From contig NC_067135.1 of assembly GCF_021347895.1 (NCBI RefSeq), positions 21,835,847 to 21,899,846 of the forward strand: DNA of 64,000 nucleotides, given 5' to 3'. This DNA is from Acanthochromis polyacanthus. Lineage: Eukaryota > Chordata > Actinopteri > Pomacentridae. The translations under genes and the position numbers were made by a program. This document shows positions 24,748 through 38,799 of this stretch, one piece after another. Every line of letters starts with the position of its first letter. Within the stretch, counting starts at the first letter, position 1. Under the pieces are notes generated by a model. The model was not told where the DNA came from and made no database searches. It worked only from the letters and a program-made list of their open reading frames with translations.

Positions 24748-27700
24748 ATAGCGAGCATTGTGTAACATCTTAATCCTTCAAAGATTTCAATAAAATAAGC
24801 TAAAATAAGCTACTGTTAATCCTTCAGTGGGGAAATTTGCAACATTACAAAATACTATGAGAAATTATCCTCAGAAAAATTGAGAAATCAGAAAAATACA
24901 TGCTAGCAAGCATTTCTGATATTGTACAGACTCTTCCACATGTAGAAAATCAGAGTTTACACAGAAATATGACTATTAAAAATACTGAAATTGCTCAGAT
25001 TTTACTGATTGTATATGTAAAAGATAAATAGCATTTAAATGTGCTAAATATACCTAAGTTATCACATACCAGGACATAATACAACTAGTATTTCCGTTTA
25101 ATACTTAGCATAACTAAAGTAATGAAAAAGAAGTCAAATCTAACATAAAGCAACATGAATTTTAAAAGAATAACAATAAGTTAAGGTTGCAGAAAAGATT
25201 TAGGGTTCTTTGTAAAACCTTTTAAGTTCTCACATCACCATGGTTACAAAGAATAAACTGTAGAAACCAAGCGATCCAGCTGACAGTGCACCTCAGGTTA
25301 CCTCAGCGTATCCCGACGCACTGCCAAACAGTTCCCAGCTGCTGCACATCCCGCTGCCAACTAGCGGCTATTTTTAGCATCGGAAGTTTCGCTAACAGAG
25401 GTGCAACTTCAATCCTCTGCTTTATTTTCACTCCCTTGCCGAGGCGCTGCGAACAGTCGGCTGCTGGTAATCTGGGCACATATTTAACCGAGTGTAGCAG
25501 GTACATGTCCCTGGACGGACAGACGTGTTTCAGAACGTATATTTATGGATCTGACATGGCTCTATACCTCAAAGTTTGGGTGTTAGGGTGTGTGTGCGAC
25601 ACCTCCCATGGGTGCATACTGCTGAATTCCACACCTGCAGGTCGAAAGCAAACACAACTCTGGCACCGGAGCCGCACACATGTTCTGTTGGTGTCTTCTG
25701 TGGTCAGTTTCTGTGTTTTCAGTCCAGTTTTAAGCCCTTGAGTATCGCTATTCACACCGGACTGCAACTGCACTATGGAATTGACAATTTTTTAACATAA
25801 AGAAGCATTTTTTTGACATGTTTATAGAGCAACGGATAGTCTAATGTTGTTCTGGGAAACAGAAAATGACATAAAACAAAGTGACAAAGTGGCTATATTA
25901 ACTAGCTGCATGACTACACTTAGATTATTTCATTGAATTTGACTGTAAAATGCTGTAAATAATGTAAATAATTTGATGTGTGGCTCAAAAAGTAAGCTAT
26001 TCAAGGTGCAGGCATCTTTATTTGTCTGTTAAAACATATTCTTGCATAGGTAGACCATTCTGCAGCTCATTATTATGCTCGTGTGTTTGTGTTTCTTCAA
26101 ATTTAAACTACAATCACATTAGGTGGAGGAAATCAGACATTTCACAGAAAGAAAGATGCTTCTGGACTGCTGAAATATTTTAACTGTGCAGCTTTGGTGC
26201 AACTAATTTCAGTTCAGGTTTAACACTAACATATTTGCTTGCTAATAGAGGCCACGAGGTGCAATTAAAGACCCAGCAAAATCTGAGATTGGAGTTTAAA
26301 ATTAGTTTGCACCAGTTAAAACATAAATAAAAATTGTGCACACTATCAAGAACTTGTAGCTCTTAAAACAGCTGTGCTCTTCTGACCTCCATCAGGTAAA
26401 ATTAATGAAGTTCAGAACCCTAAAAATAAATTAATTAATCTGATAAAATTTGTAAAAGATGAAAAGATACAAGGCCAAGAGAGAGTTACATAACTAAGAA
26501 ACGCAAAACAACTCACACAATGTGAATTTAACGGAGGTGAACGTGATGTCTTCAGTATAAAATCCTAAAATATTGCTGTGCCACAGAACATAAACAGGAT
26601 GCAAACTGCAAACAATGGACTTAATAAATTTGAACGTGTACATCTCCAATAAATTACACCTCATCTCTCCAATTGTCTCTTGAATTTCCTCCAACTTCGC
26701 CTCCTTTAATTCTTTGCTGAGTCACCTCATGCTGCCAAAACAGAGCCGACCACAGCTGGGTTTAACCTTCAGTTGTGGCTGGAGTGCACCGTCCCACCAG
26801 ACACATCCCCAGCACTCATTAAAATGTACTTCTTCCTCTGTCTTCATGCTGTGTTTTGCCACCTTATCGATGAGACAGACTGAATTTCCCTCAGCTGAGT
26901 CACGCTCCATCAGCTGTCGTGTCGTCTGGCTTTTGTCGATTGATGTCGAGCTGCTTGTGCAAACACTCAAGGCCACATGAAGAGGAGAGCGCTCATTTCA
27001 CCGCCACTGCAGTCTGCTGATGTGGGTTAAATCAGGAGCTCTGATTCACCATCAACCAGACAAAACACTGAACCTCTGCCGACTCCTGAACCAATCAGTT
27101 CCCTCCCTGACCACAGGGAGAAACCAAACAGAAGGGAAATTCCACCACATTGACCCCAAACACACACCTGGGACAGCACTTTTACCCTCCTTCATTAAAG
27201 CTCACTGTTATGATGACTAACAGACTCGGCTGCAGCGTGGAAAAGTGTGCTTTTTTATGCACACGGCGATTCAGACGGACGGAAACGCTTTGAATCACTC
27301 AGAAATCTAAAATTCCAAAATTTTTCATCCCTGACTGATGAACAACTGGTTCAAATTCAAAGAAGAAAAGCACCTAAAGCACCAAAAAACTGTTTCACAA
27401 TAGTCACTTGCAATAAAAGGACATAAACTGCACAAATTTCTGCAAACAAATCTCTATCTTTCTCGTAGATGAGTTGCAAAAATTGTGTTGTTTTTTTAAG
27501 AAAAAGTGTACAATTTACACAAAAGAAATACTAAAATTTATTTAAATGTGCATCAATATGAGGTATATTTGTTTATTAACTGCAATTTCTTGCTTTTACC
27601 ACCTTTAGGAGCAAGTTTGAGCACCTTATTTATACTCATTTCTGTTAAATTTTTTGGCATTTTAATAGTATTTGTTTAGTATAATAGTTAAAGAATATAT

Positions 27701-29883
27701 GCTATTAACTCTATTTTGAATTTAAATATCTTTACTCAAGCCTTCTGTGCTTGGTGTTAGTACATTTTTATTGAGCCACAGAAGCATGGAAGAAGCATAA
27801 ACTGTATTTTTTTTATTCATCCTATAACTTTAAGCTACAAGTTAATGCTGTGAGATATTAAACTAAACATACCTATACACAGACAACTCATTTTGTTTCC
27901 ATTATAATCACTTAAACAATTTTATTTTAAAGTATTTCACTTTTTAGTTGGTTTTCTTCTTTATTTTAATTAAAATTCAGCATTAAAATGTCAAAAAGCA
28001 TAATAATTTTGCAACATACAATGGTTGCATCTTTGAATCTATAAGAAATCTATTTCAAAAAATGACATTAAAAAAAGAATGTAAGGCCACTTTTTGAGAA
28101 GATTTGGAGCGTTTGCCATAAAACACCGCAAGCATTTCTATCACAAAAGCAACTCCATTCATTTACACTTCTACAAACTCGTGTCCTTTAAGTTCTCCTT
28201 CGAAGGTTCTAGTGGATCTTCTGACATGATGGGAGCTGTAATGTTAACATACCTGCAGCAGCGTGACGCCTTAAAAGGAAAACCTGTGGAGAGAGTGTTG
28301 ACACCTTCTGCAGATGCTGTCTAAACTGGTGTGTACATCTTTTAAATTCTATAAAACATGAGCCAAACCACAATAATGGCATTAGCTCTGATGTAAAAAC
28401 ACTGACTCTTCTCAGTCTGATGTGTTTCAGGTTTGGTTTGGAGCTCAGTGAAAAGTCCATAAATGGTAAAAGGTTCCTTAAAGCCAAGGCTGGAAACAAG
28501 AGTGGACCTTGAGATTCTTCACAAACTGGACGGCAGGATCAACCTGTTTGTGCATTTATTATTGAAAAAGATTGGCTGTTTTAAGGGAAATTAAGGCATC
28601 TAAAGATTAGATTTTATATGATATTCATATGTTTCTATGTATGCTCCTTTCATTCCTATTTGTTGTATCTTAGTGTTTACTTTACTCTCATATCTGCCAA
28701 GAAAAGTGCTACAGGAATAAAGATGTTCATTATGATGATGATTATGAATTATGGATTTTTTTTATGTACAGTTGGTACACTTCTTGCTTTTCATCTGAAC
28801 ATGAGATGAGAAGATCAAAAAACTAATATTTTTAGGCAGGATTTGGGGTCAGGATGTGATTAGCCTAGCTTAGCATGAAGACTGGAAGCAAGGGGAAACT
28901 GCATGACACCTCTTAATATTGCTCGTCAATAAGATGCTGGATCTCCCTTTTATTGTGCAAACAAACAAAATATAAATTAAAAATGCTTTAAAATATGTTG
29001 TGCAATCACTTAAATGAGTCGAAACATGACTGCTAATGGCTACAGAGGACAACCTTACACAGCTTTTTAAACCATTTTGCATCATTAAAGGTTAAAAACT
29101 GCCTCATCCTCTAAACAAAGAACCCACAGCGTAACCAGGTATGTGTGGGAACCTCTGGAAGGGCCTTCAAATGAATGCAGGAACAGAATAACAAAAACAG
29201 CGAGTATTACGAGGGTTAGCAATGTGTACATGTGAGTTTCCTGCAGGCAGAAGTAAACCCCCAGCTCTCATTTGAGTCAATCAGCTGCTCGCTCTTTCAG
29301 GTTAAAATATCCCCGTGACGCTCCGTCTTTTGTGATCTGATCCACTGCCAACTCTCCATGCGTTTCTATACGTCTAATATGGTGAATGCGTTTGTGTGAA
29401 ATTGCGAGTGTGAGAGAGAAAGAGGGAGACGAGGGTGAACAACGGAGTTACCTACAGACCATTAGACTGTGATGGCAGTCAGTAAAATACAGCCTGAAGC
29501 CATGAATGGGAAAGAAAAGGAGGGAAAACAGGTTCGGACGGAGGAATGTTTCTGTCGCTGAAGCTCAAGGTCAAGCCACAAAGACACTCATTTATTCCTG
29601 AATAATCATGAATTATACGTGCTGCTTTTAATTCTGCTGACTAACTACAATTATGGTTTATTTTTAACAAATCATGTTTCAAAAATATGATTATTTACAA
29701 CCCCAAACTCTCCTTAAAGCCACTTGCCATGTTCAAGACTGTAAATAAGTCAATCACTACACCTTTCTTTGCAGCCTAAAGGACATGTAAGAGGAAAATG
29801 TAGCACATAAACAGCTGTTTTGTGCAGAAAGGACATATGGAAGCCCAGAAGTGCCAAATGTGACTATATCTGCTATCTTATAC

Positions 29884-29888
<5 letters not shown>
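24748..29888. other. Unique sequence, no gene recognised
   Basis: About 5.1 kb with no gene I can support. The longest non-transposon plus-strand frame of the window (25286-25741, about 150 codons, in a GC-richer patch) has no recognisable domain and no homology I recognise. Around 26.70-27.0 kb and 29.23-29.48 kb the composition is balanced and non-repetitive, and 27.3-28.1 kb is strongly AT-rich. Confidence 0.45.

Positions 29889-29950
<62 letters not shown>
29889..29950. repeat. (TG)31 microsatellite
   Basis: A pure TG array of about 62 bp that ends shortly before the decayed LINE. Confidence 0.97.
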
Positions 29951-29953
<3 letters not shown>

Positions 29954-30682
29954 AACAAAAAACATTTCCTACAGCCCTTTTTGCTGAAAAATGAATAGGA
30001 AATCATCTTATTAAACATCTTGACAAAGGGAGCACCCCACTACATCATATGGAATTTAGCTTCAAGGTAAACCATTCCATAGAGACAGCGAACTGTTTTT
30101 TCCACTGAAAACGTTAAATTTTTATTGGACAAGGACCTTTTTGTTGGAGCTGTGTTTTTAGATCTCAAGAAGGCATTTGACACTGTCAACTATCAAATTC
30201 TACTGACAAAGCTTACATATTTTAATTTCTCTGCAGGTGCCATATCATGGTTTAAATCTTATTTGTCTCATAGAACACAATGTGTAACGGTTGGCGGCAT
30301 CAAATCTTCCTATCTTTGCTGCCATGCTGGTGTACCTCAGGGCTATATCTTAGGTCCTTTATTATTTTCCTTATATATCAATGATCTCTCAGATGTCTGT
30401 CCAAAGCTTAATGTATTACTGTATGCGGTGGTCTTCACGGAGGGGAAGGATGCAATGACAATTGCTGTGAACCTATCAAATGCCTTGTCCAAGATACAAG
30501 AATGGCTAAGACTGAACTGTCTCATGCTTAACACCAAAATAACTGTTTTATGATGTTTACCAAAAAAACAGTGAAACATATTACTGAAAAATTTGACTGT
30601 GGAAGGCTCAGCAAGCGACCAGTGACACAAAGCAGATCTTTTGTGTTCTTAGATGGGGAAGAATTGGAGATGGTAACTCATC

Positions 30683-30747
30683 AGGTTGCAGTCCAACACA
30701 ACCCCAAGATACGGTACGTATCTTGGGGTTGTGTTGGACTGCAACCT
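30683..30747. repeat. Perfect 31-bp inverted repeat inside the LINE
   Basis: Arms 30683-30713 and 30717-30747 are exact reverse complements separated by 3 bp (GTA). The right arm in the sense frame reads YLGVVLDCNL, which belongs to the LINE protein. The left arm is therefore an inverted copy of it inserted upstream. Confidence 0.97.
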
Positions 30748-31474
30748 CAATTTTTTTTTTAAAAATATCAAAAACATAACCAGTATAATCAAATTTAACT
30801 TATTCGGACTTTCATAACAACAGAACCCACTAAATCCTACCTTTACTGCATGATCCTTTCTCATATTGAATACTGATTTACAACCTGGTCGTTTAAAACC
30901 TATCGAACAGCTTTATAAAAAAGCCATTAAGGTGTTCGACAAAAAGCCGCAGTCATTTCATTCTGGTGCAATCTTTAAGAAACATCGATTTATATGCTTT
31001 GAGAGTTTCAAATTATTTAAATGTGCTTGTTTAATCTATAAGTCTGTGAATGGAATGGCCCCACCTCTCCTGAAGGATTTTATCATAAAGAAAAATGGTA
31101 CTGGTAGTACGAGGTCAGCCACAAGGGGTGATTGTGAAGTAAAATTTAGAAAGTCTGCCTTTTCACAGAATGCATTATCCATTAAAGGTTGCACAAACTG
31201 GAATACTTTACGTATAGCTATCAGAGAAAGCTCCACTTTTGTCAGTTTTAAAAGACAGTATAAAACTTGGCTGATTGACAATCAAACATGTGAACACTGA
31301 GGAATTTAGGCTCTTTAAATTCAGGAATTTTAAAATTAGATATATCAAAAGAACATACTTTCTAACTATTTGCATTTTATGACAGAATAAGCCCTGAAAG
31401 CATTTTTTATGAAATAGTAGCACTTTAGGGTAGGTTTACCCCTGTTAGTCGTCGTGTTTTTGTTTTTTATATTG

Positions 31475-31476
<2 letters not shown>

Positions 31477-31515
<39 letters not shown>
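31477..31515. repeat. (AT)n microsatellite in the LINE 3' region
   Basis: A pure AT run of 39 bp lying between the LINE stop codon and its conserved 3' end. Confidence 0.95.
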
Positions 31516-31517
<2 letters not shown>

Positions 31518-31665
31518 GCTGTATTTGTATTTTATTTTTCCCTTATGTGTGGGACAACGGATGGAAATTAGCCTTGTGCTAAATATGGCGTATTTACTGC
31601 AACCTTATGGCAACTACTATGAGATTGTATGTTCATCAATATGCATTGTCCAGTCCAAATAAATA

Positions 31666-34600
31666 AAGACAGACAAAGACAGACATAATTAGCTTCAACA
31701 TGCATCTCCTCACTTTCGGTTGTTTCGGTGAAGCCCAGAAACAAACAGACCTCCTCACTGCAGCTCATTCCCTGGCTCTGTTTACTACTAAAGGGTATAT
31801 TTAAGGGCAGCAATTGAAACACAACACCTGGATAATTCGGGAAACACATTTCCATATGTCACCGGAAAGTCACAGCAACATCACCGTGTGTCATATGGAG
31901 TCGATTTAAAACCAGATGAAACACAGTAAAGAAAAATTAATAGGAAGTGAGAGTTGGGAGAGACAACGATGATTTTAGAATTACAAAAGAAAGCAGCAGG
32001 TGATGGCTTCTATGATGGATAGTCAGAAGAGGAGGTGGAAATGAGCTCTCTGCTCTTTTATCCCACTGATTATCGCCATTAAATCACAGAATCGTCGACT
32101 CCCACCTGAGAAACAAACACACAAGAAGCCTCAGAGTAATGAGCGAGGCGTCGCAGAAGGATTTTCTTCCCTGTTGGGGGTCCTCAGGCAGTTTGTGTGT
32201 CTAAACAAGTCAATATGTATGGAGAAGCATTAGATAAACCTGACGGAAGCTGCGGTTGTGGTTAAAGCACAGGAGGTGACATTGTTTAAGGCGCTTTAAA
32301 CAGCAAATCTTTAAGGTGGTGAGACTGAGGATGGGGAAGGAAGTGGCAGATTAACAAAGTAACGCAAAGAAAGGCCACCTTAAACAAACGTCTGTCACCA
32401 TCAGGTTTAAAGAAAGGTGAGGCTTTCGGGTTCGACTGGGGACAGAAACTCCTCTGATGGAGACACTCATGAAAGCTGCTTTGATTTCAGCACTCTTTGA
32501 AGATTATATTTTGGAATTGAACTCTTCAAACATCACCATTTTGTACCAATTATGCTAGAAGGGAACATTTATTTGTACAACAAAACTACTTGATTGTAGT
32601 TTTTTGTCTTTTGTTTGTTTTTTGTTTTCCTCCAGGAAGGAATGCCAATCAAAAGGTTCCTCCTCCTGGATAAAAAAATGTACTTGGCAATTAATACCTC
32701 TAATTTGAGCAGGGGAAAGGAAAGAATTACGTGCACACTGTAGTTTGCATGCATATTTCAGCATGCTACAACAGAGTAAAACCAGCAGCCACTCACACAG
32801 ACAAGAAGGGGGAAGAAGCAGAGAAATGTCTCCAGTACCTGGAGGCCACATTGTGCTGACATACTTTTATTATTAAAAAAAACATCAATCTGGATCCCGC
32901 AGACAACAGCTCGCCTGCAGGAACGCTCACAAGAATAGGAATCACAGACCTGGGAATGGTTTGGACCTGGGGGATGATTTTTTCTTTCTTTTTTTTTATA
33001 TATCTGGGAAAGGTTGGCATGTTGAAGCAAAATGAGCGTTTGACAATATTTACTCATACAGGCAGACAAAAACAATGAGTGCTTGCACGCAACTTGAAAG
33101 CCAAGAACAAGGAAGAATGCAAAGGCTGGTTTTGTGAATCGCTGCTGCAATTTCCTTCAATACAATCAGTTATCTGTCCAATACATTTGTGGATTCTTTA
33201 AGCCTGCACGCCCAAGTTGGGGGTTACATATGCCTCGATTAGTGAATAGATTCTTGCACGCATAGTTTCTATAATAAATCCCCACCAGCACCAACGTATA
33301 GGTAAAGAAAGTGTCCTCCATGCCAGTTCCCACTGCAACTAATAAATGCATGTCAGGGGAGTGATTTTTAGCCGTCTGCCCCTCTTTTATATGACCAGGA
33401 TTTACCATCGTCTCTCTTTTGTATCTAGGTGCACCGCAATGCAAGTAGCATCCAAGCATTTCTTTCACATGTACCAAGGAACCAGCGGAGGCCGTATATC
33501 GCTCTAAACATCCACCGCATACCAGCTCTCAGTCTGCAGTATCCATGCAAGGAGCACAGGCATGCGCTAGGAGATGTTTAGGATGATCTCTGTCGTACCA
33601 AATGAGCAAGTCGAGTAAAAGCTGGAGGATTTATTCAAGTCATGTAAGAAGAATGAGTACAGTGAGATCTGAACATGTGTCCCACCTAGAGCTGATACCA
33701 AACAAGCTAAATGTTTCCTGCAGCTGTAATTAGACAACGCTAACAGATTTGTGAATATAATTATTGTAATTACAGAGACGGGGTTTCTCGCTCTGAATTA
33801 ATGTGCCATAACTGCTGAAAGATGAAGCAGAAGAAGATAAGAAGGTCTGAAAATAAAGACGTTTGGGGTCACTGACCTCAGAGTTTTCTAGTCTTTTACT
33901 TGAGTTTCTGCTACTTAACACATTTCAGAAGTTAGTATTTTACTGTTCAATGCTTTATTCTGAAGGGATTTTTAACTAAATGCATGGTTACAATCTAATG
34001 CACTGATTTAGAAAAACCTTGTAAGCTGCAAACATTATCTTGATGGGCTGTGTTGACAGAATATCGATGGCATTTACATCAACTTGTGTGTAATTTAAAC
34101 AGAAATTTCTATGTTAAAACTAAATTCAAGTTGAGGCAATTTAATGAAACTTTATTTTTCATCTTTAGTTCAGGATTTCAAGTTCCCTCCTGTAGCTTAA
34201 CATGCCTGGACAATTTCGAATAGTTCAGATTGGTATTAAAAAATACCTTTGACTGTAGAGGACAGAGTAATTCCACTAACGCAGTGTAATTTCTTGGTTG
34301 AATTAATGTCATTTTACAGCTCAAAGCGGCAGATGCAAGTTGTTTATTTGTTGTTTCAGGGCCTTCTGACTCACAGTTTGGGTTCAAATGTACCCTGTTG
34401 TTACATTTACCACACAATACCAAGCTTTTGTTTGTACATTTCCACTGTGACAAGAGATTTTACATGCATTTAATCTCACAACTGTAAGAGGTCACTGACA
34501 ATATCAGAGGTATTTTTTGTTTATCAGTGACCACAATGGATGATACTAATAAGAAGGCTCCTGCTGGCCTATATGTACAGGAATGATGCCATTTTAATGT

Positions 34601-37600
34601 GCTTACAATGCAAAATGTACATGCTCAATTTCAGTTTGGTCATCAATAGGACAAAGGATACGGGAGGGAGATAATTTACACATTTGGTATGGGGTCCCGA
34701 CCCCAAGATATTCAAACAGTGGTCCATGACTGTGCTCTGTCTATGCACTTTTTCCTCGTCCCTGCTGCAAAAAATATCAAAGTTTTGCTTGTATCTGTAC
34801 GACAGTGCGCATTAGCATAATTTCTCGTGAAATCATTATCCACAAATAACATGCAGTCGCATGAACCCGGTCCAGAATGATCCAGAATGTAAGACGAGCC
34901 GGAGGAGGAGGATGTTACCACTGAGGCCTGGCAACAAGACATGGTGCCACAGCAACCAGACAACAACACATATCTCACATGACAACAGAGTGCACTTGAC
35001 TGGGCAATCTCCTCTGGGATGCTCGTGCACGCCCCTTTGGGACAATCCCTCCCGATTCTGGCCACCATACGGTTTACTTTAAGCTGCTTACAGAAGGTCA
35101 GAAGCCTGTCTGGATCTGAGGGATTTAAAAAGATCCGAGGTGCAGTGAGAGACAAGACCCAAACTTAAAAATCGAGCATCTAAGCCCGTCAGGATTCACA
35201 TTTGCTTTGCGGTGCTCTAAACTGACATGTTTTCTACATTAAGGCGTTAGCTACTGTAAATTACGTCTAGTATAGGTCCAGAGAACTTTGCAAATTCAAG
35301 AAAAAGCTCGAGGAGTTCCAGCTGAAACTGTGCCACAATATTTTTGTCTAAATATAGATTGATTTCTTATCCAAATCCAACAAGCTAAAACTGTCTTCAG
35401 CTCTTTTTATTGTTTTTTGTTTATGTGTGTCCGATCAAGATGCAGCACTCTTGTCCACTCCAGGAATCTTTCTACCTGATGGTTGATATCATATCTGATT
35501 TACTTTCACTCTCTGTCCCATCCATCCAAAAAACAATCGTCTTCCAACTCTTTTATTCGAATTCTTCTTTTTAATCTTCTGCGCACAACTCCTCCATACA
35601 TGCCACTGTAAAACGTAAAGTAATATGTCAGGGCAGATTTGGATCATTTACATACCGTATGAAATATAAGTGAACTCTGACACACTATTTTGCAAGATCA
35701 GAAATTAGTTTGAAAAGAGTGAAATATCTTCTGCTGATTTTATCTACCTATCTACTGTTAAATCACACTGTTTGGTTTCACGTTCAGCCTAAGCGGTCAC
35801 ACTTTTGACAACTAATTTTTGACAGGACATCGAGGTAATCTGTTACAGATCTCAGAAAAATTAAAGAAATCACCCACCATATTCAACTGGAGACTGAAAT
35901 GATACAAATCAGCTGTTGGGCAGTGTCTGCTCTGATGCTAACATGCTAACAGTAGCTTCAACAGAAATTTAAAAAACAAATCAGTCACATGGGTTTAATC
36001 ATTCTGCTCCACCAGATGTTTCCTCCACTGAGGCGGATAAAGGTGACCCAGGAAATGAGCTCCAGACCAGGTATGTACCCCTCAGGTAAGTTCGCTTCTG
36101 CCACACTGTGTTGAAAATGACTGATCTGAAAGCTTGAACCACGAAGGCCCAGACACATTTGTCTTTTTGCTATTCCAACAGCCATTGCGTCTAACATTAG
36201 CATGTCTGTACAAAATGAAAATTACGCATGAAGGAGGAATAGCAACCAAACAAGATAAAACGGCTAATAAAAACAGTGGGAGGAAACCAAGGAGGGAAAA
36301 ATAGGCAAGGAGGGCGTGTCACCCCCATTATGTTTCGTTGGAAAAAGTTCAATAAATTTATAGGTGTATTTCAAATGGTGATTAATGTCCTGTAGCTGCG
36401 ATTTGATGTCTCACATATGTGTCATTTATAAGAGCAGCCCTCCATTCCTGCCCTCCAGCTCAACACATCAGCTTGTATAGTCTTCATCACCTCGGCTGCT
36501 GCCAAGTACAGACTGTATGACTGTGGAACATACATTCCTCTATCTCACATGTCTTCAGTATCATCTCAAGAGCTACACAACCGGACAAGAGACAGACATA
36601 GCTGTCCTTCAGCAACAAGCAGGAGGACAGTAGTGTGCTATAATAAAGTTCAGAAATGAAGGCCTGCTTTGAGGTCAGCATTGGGTAAGTTATGAATGAG
36701 GAAGTCTTCAAGAAATGACTTTTAAATCTAAACACACAACTTTTCCTTTTTTCTGACCTACTTTTCCTGTGAAATAAAGTATTTGGGTTGCTTTCATTGC
36801 TTCCCTTTCCACCTCCAGCATCAGTCTAGTTGGTGGAAGTCTGTAGAAGCTTTGGGAAATGAACTTAACTAGTCATACAGGTGCTTGTTTTCTTTGGCTA
36901 TTTTAATCATAGAGTCAGTAGTCATGGAAAGGTTAGGATTCGTAGGTTCAATCAATAGCCATGCTTCCATAACATATTTTTATCTGAATTTTAAAGTATT
37001 ACATAAGAAAAAGTTAATAAGAAAAAAACCCGAGAAAAAACTAACTTTTACCCTTGCTTGAAGTAATTTTGACTTTTTTGGAATCGAGAAAACAATAATT
37101 GAAGATTGAAACACCTATTTTCCATTGGGCTCACATGACTTATCAGCTACTTCTTAGCACAAAACATGTCCAGCACCTGCAAAAATGGAAGATTATTTAC
37201 TCATTCCAATTTTCCTTCCATTTTTCTTCCATTCATGGATAAACATTTGTTTGTTTCTTCTTTGTTTTCAAGTGTTTCTTGTAAGCAGTTGGCAAACAAC
37301 TGGTTTTGTTGTTGGTTGTTTAATGGAAACAAGTCTTATTTGCAATATATAGCCACATGGCTATTCAGGTTCTGAAGTCTCCTGAAATATCAATTTCAAC
37401 CTTTATTTTCTAAAGCACAAATCTCTGCATAGCACTGAACAGAAACTGTTTCATTTGGATATCTTTGTTTATGATTATTAGTCATTTTACTTCTCCAAAA
37501 ACTAGAAAAGTGTTTAAAACAAAGAAAATCATCAAGCTTGAGAGTGAAATATGATTTTTTTTTTCAATCCAATCTCACATCTACTCTGGCTGAATGTACA

Positions 37601-38799
37601 ATATTTCAGTTCTGAAGGAGTAAATAGTGTTTTTAGCCCTGCTGGAGGACTGATTTTTTTTTTAGTTTTACTGAAAAATAACTGTATTCTGCAACTATGG
37701 AAACTTCTACACAAAATTCTACAAGTAATAAATTATCAAAATTGATTCTCTGTCCAGAAATAAAGAATAAATCACGCATCTATGTCTGCTACTGATGCCT
37801 AAAAATATTCCAATTCCATTTTAGCAACTGAGAGAATTTAATGAAAGACTGAAATACAAGAACCCAGTCAAACTGTTGGGTTACAGGTGGTTTTGGTCTC
37901 TGCAGGATATAGTAGTTTTGTTGTAATCTGACTTGTTTACACTTTTTTAATACTGTTGTCCAATAATGTCCTGACTAAATAAGCAGATAAGAATTCAAAC
38001 GTTACATTTTTCTTGTGTCACCACACAGACGGCCTCTGTCCAAACCTCCCTCCTTCCTTCTACTCCCCTGACCCTGAAAAGAGGAAGGACCTCCGGGAGG
38101 AATGAAAGCAGAAGAAGTGGGCTCCCGGTGAAGTGGATCAGGAAGGTCAGGAATGTCGTGTCATCGACTGCAGGGGGTCGGATCACTGGGCCTAATGGTC
38201 TGGAGAGACATCATACAGGGGAACTCCACATTTCCCCAATCTGGGAATTTGAGGAATTCAAAGGGACAGTGAAGGAGAGCTGTTGTCTGAAACGGATAAT
38301 TGGACTTATCTGAAGGAAGGCCCAAAGATCTGAGAATTCCTGGGATGCTGCACGACAACAACTGGAGATTTTTCTGGTTTTTACGTTCACAATCTTTGGT
38401 CACTGCTCAAACTAAATGAAGCTGTCATTCAAATTCTAAGTCCAGAGACTCCCTGAAGTCCCAATATGTAAAATCTCAAGGATATTATCATGTGTCATAA
38501 GGAAATAATCTCCACTTGGTTTCTGTCCATTACCACTGCAACTACAACCTTCTTTGGAACACTAAACATCCTATATATGATTCACTTTGGAGTAAAGAAC
38601 AACCTTATCCTTCACCGTACTCGACTTTTATTTGCCTAAAATCAACCAAATGCTCCAATTTTGCATGAAAATCTTAACGAGTTTTGAGTAAAACTGTAAA
38701 GATTTGGTAATCAGCTAAAGAAAAGCACCTGGTATCAGTTAGTTTAGATTATAAATTGCTGTCATTACGGGTAAATTTGCAGGTTGTTTTCTGCTCCAA
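31666..38799. other. Mostly unique sequence, no gene recognised
   Basis: About 7.1 kb with no gene or complete repeat that I recognise. Minus-strand open frames of 130 (32758-33150), 103 (33166-33477) and 147 codons (34712-35155) have no visible domain, signal peptide or splice context that would support them. Around 36.29-36.48 kb the sequence is non-repetitive and of balanced composition, see findings. Confidence 0.45.

Larger units (their letters stand above)
30010..31665 (+). pseudogene. Decayed LINE: reverse-transcriptase and 3' end remnants
   Basis: This is a 5'-truncated non-LTR retrotransposon of the jockey/CR1-L2-Rex1 type. A frame at 30125-30553 (opened by a TTG, not a true start) contains RT motif A (FLDLKKAFDTVN, near 30155) and motif B (GVPQGYILGPLL, from 30329). 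The motif C tyrosine-alanine at 30422-30427 runs straight into VVF, so the two catalytic aspartates are missing. Upstream, HSIETANC is readable back to about 30030 after a frameshift. Downstream the reading frame shifts near 30545, is broken by a 31-bp inverted duplication at 30683-30747, and resumes at 30866-31300 with the usual carboxyl end (TRSATRGDC, WNTLRIAIRES, SFKRQYKTWL). A 3' untranslated end with GGGACAACGGATGGAAATTA and AAATAAATAAA closes it. The copy cannot make an active protein. Confidence 0.88.

Noticed and set aside
25286..25741. 151-codon plus-strand open frame, the longest outside transposons on that strand
   Set aside because: No recognisable domain, membrane segment or repeat, opposite-strand frames of similar quality overlap it, and a frame of this length in a GC-richer patch is expected now and then by chance.
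34712..35155. 147-codon minus-strand frame
   Set aside because: No domain or splice context. Composition is ordinary, and overlapping frames on both strands are equally open.
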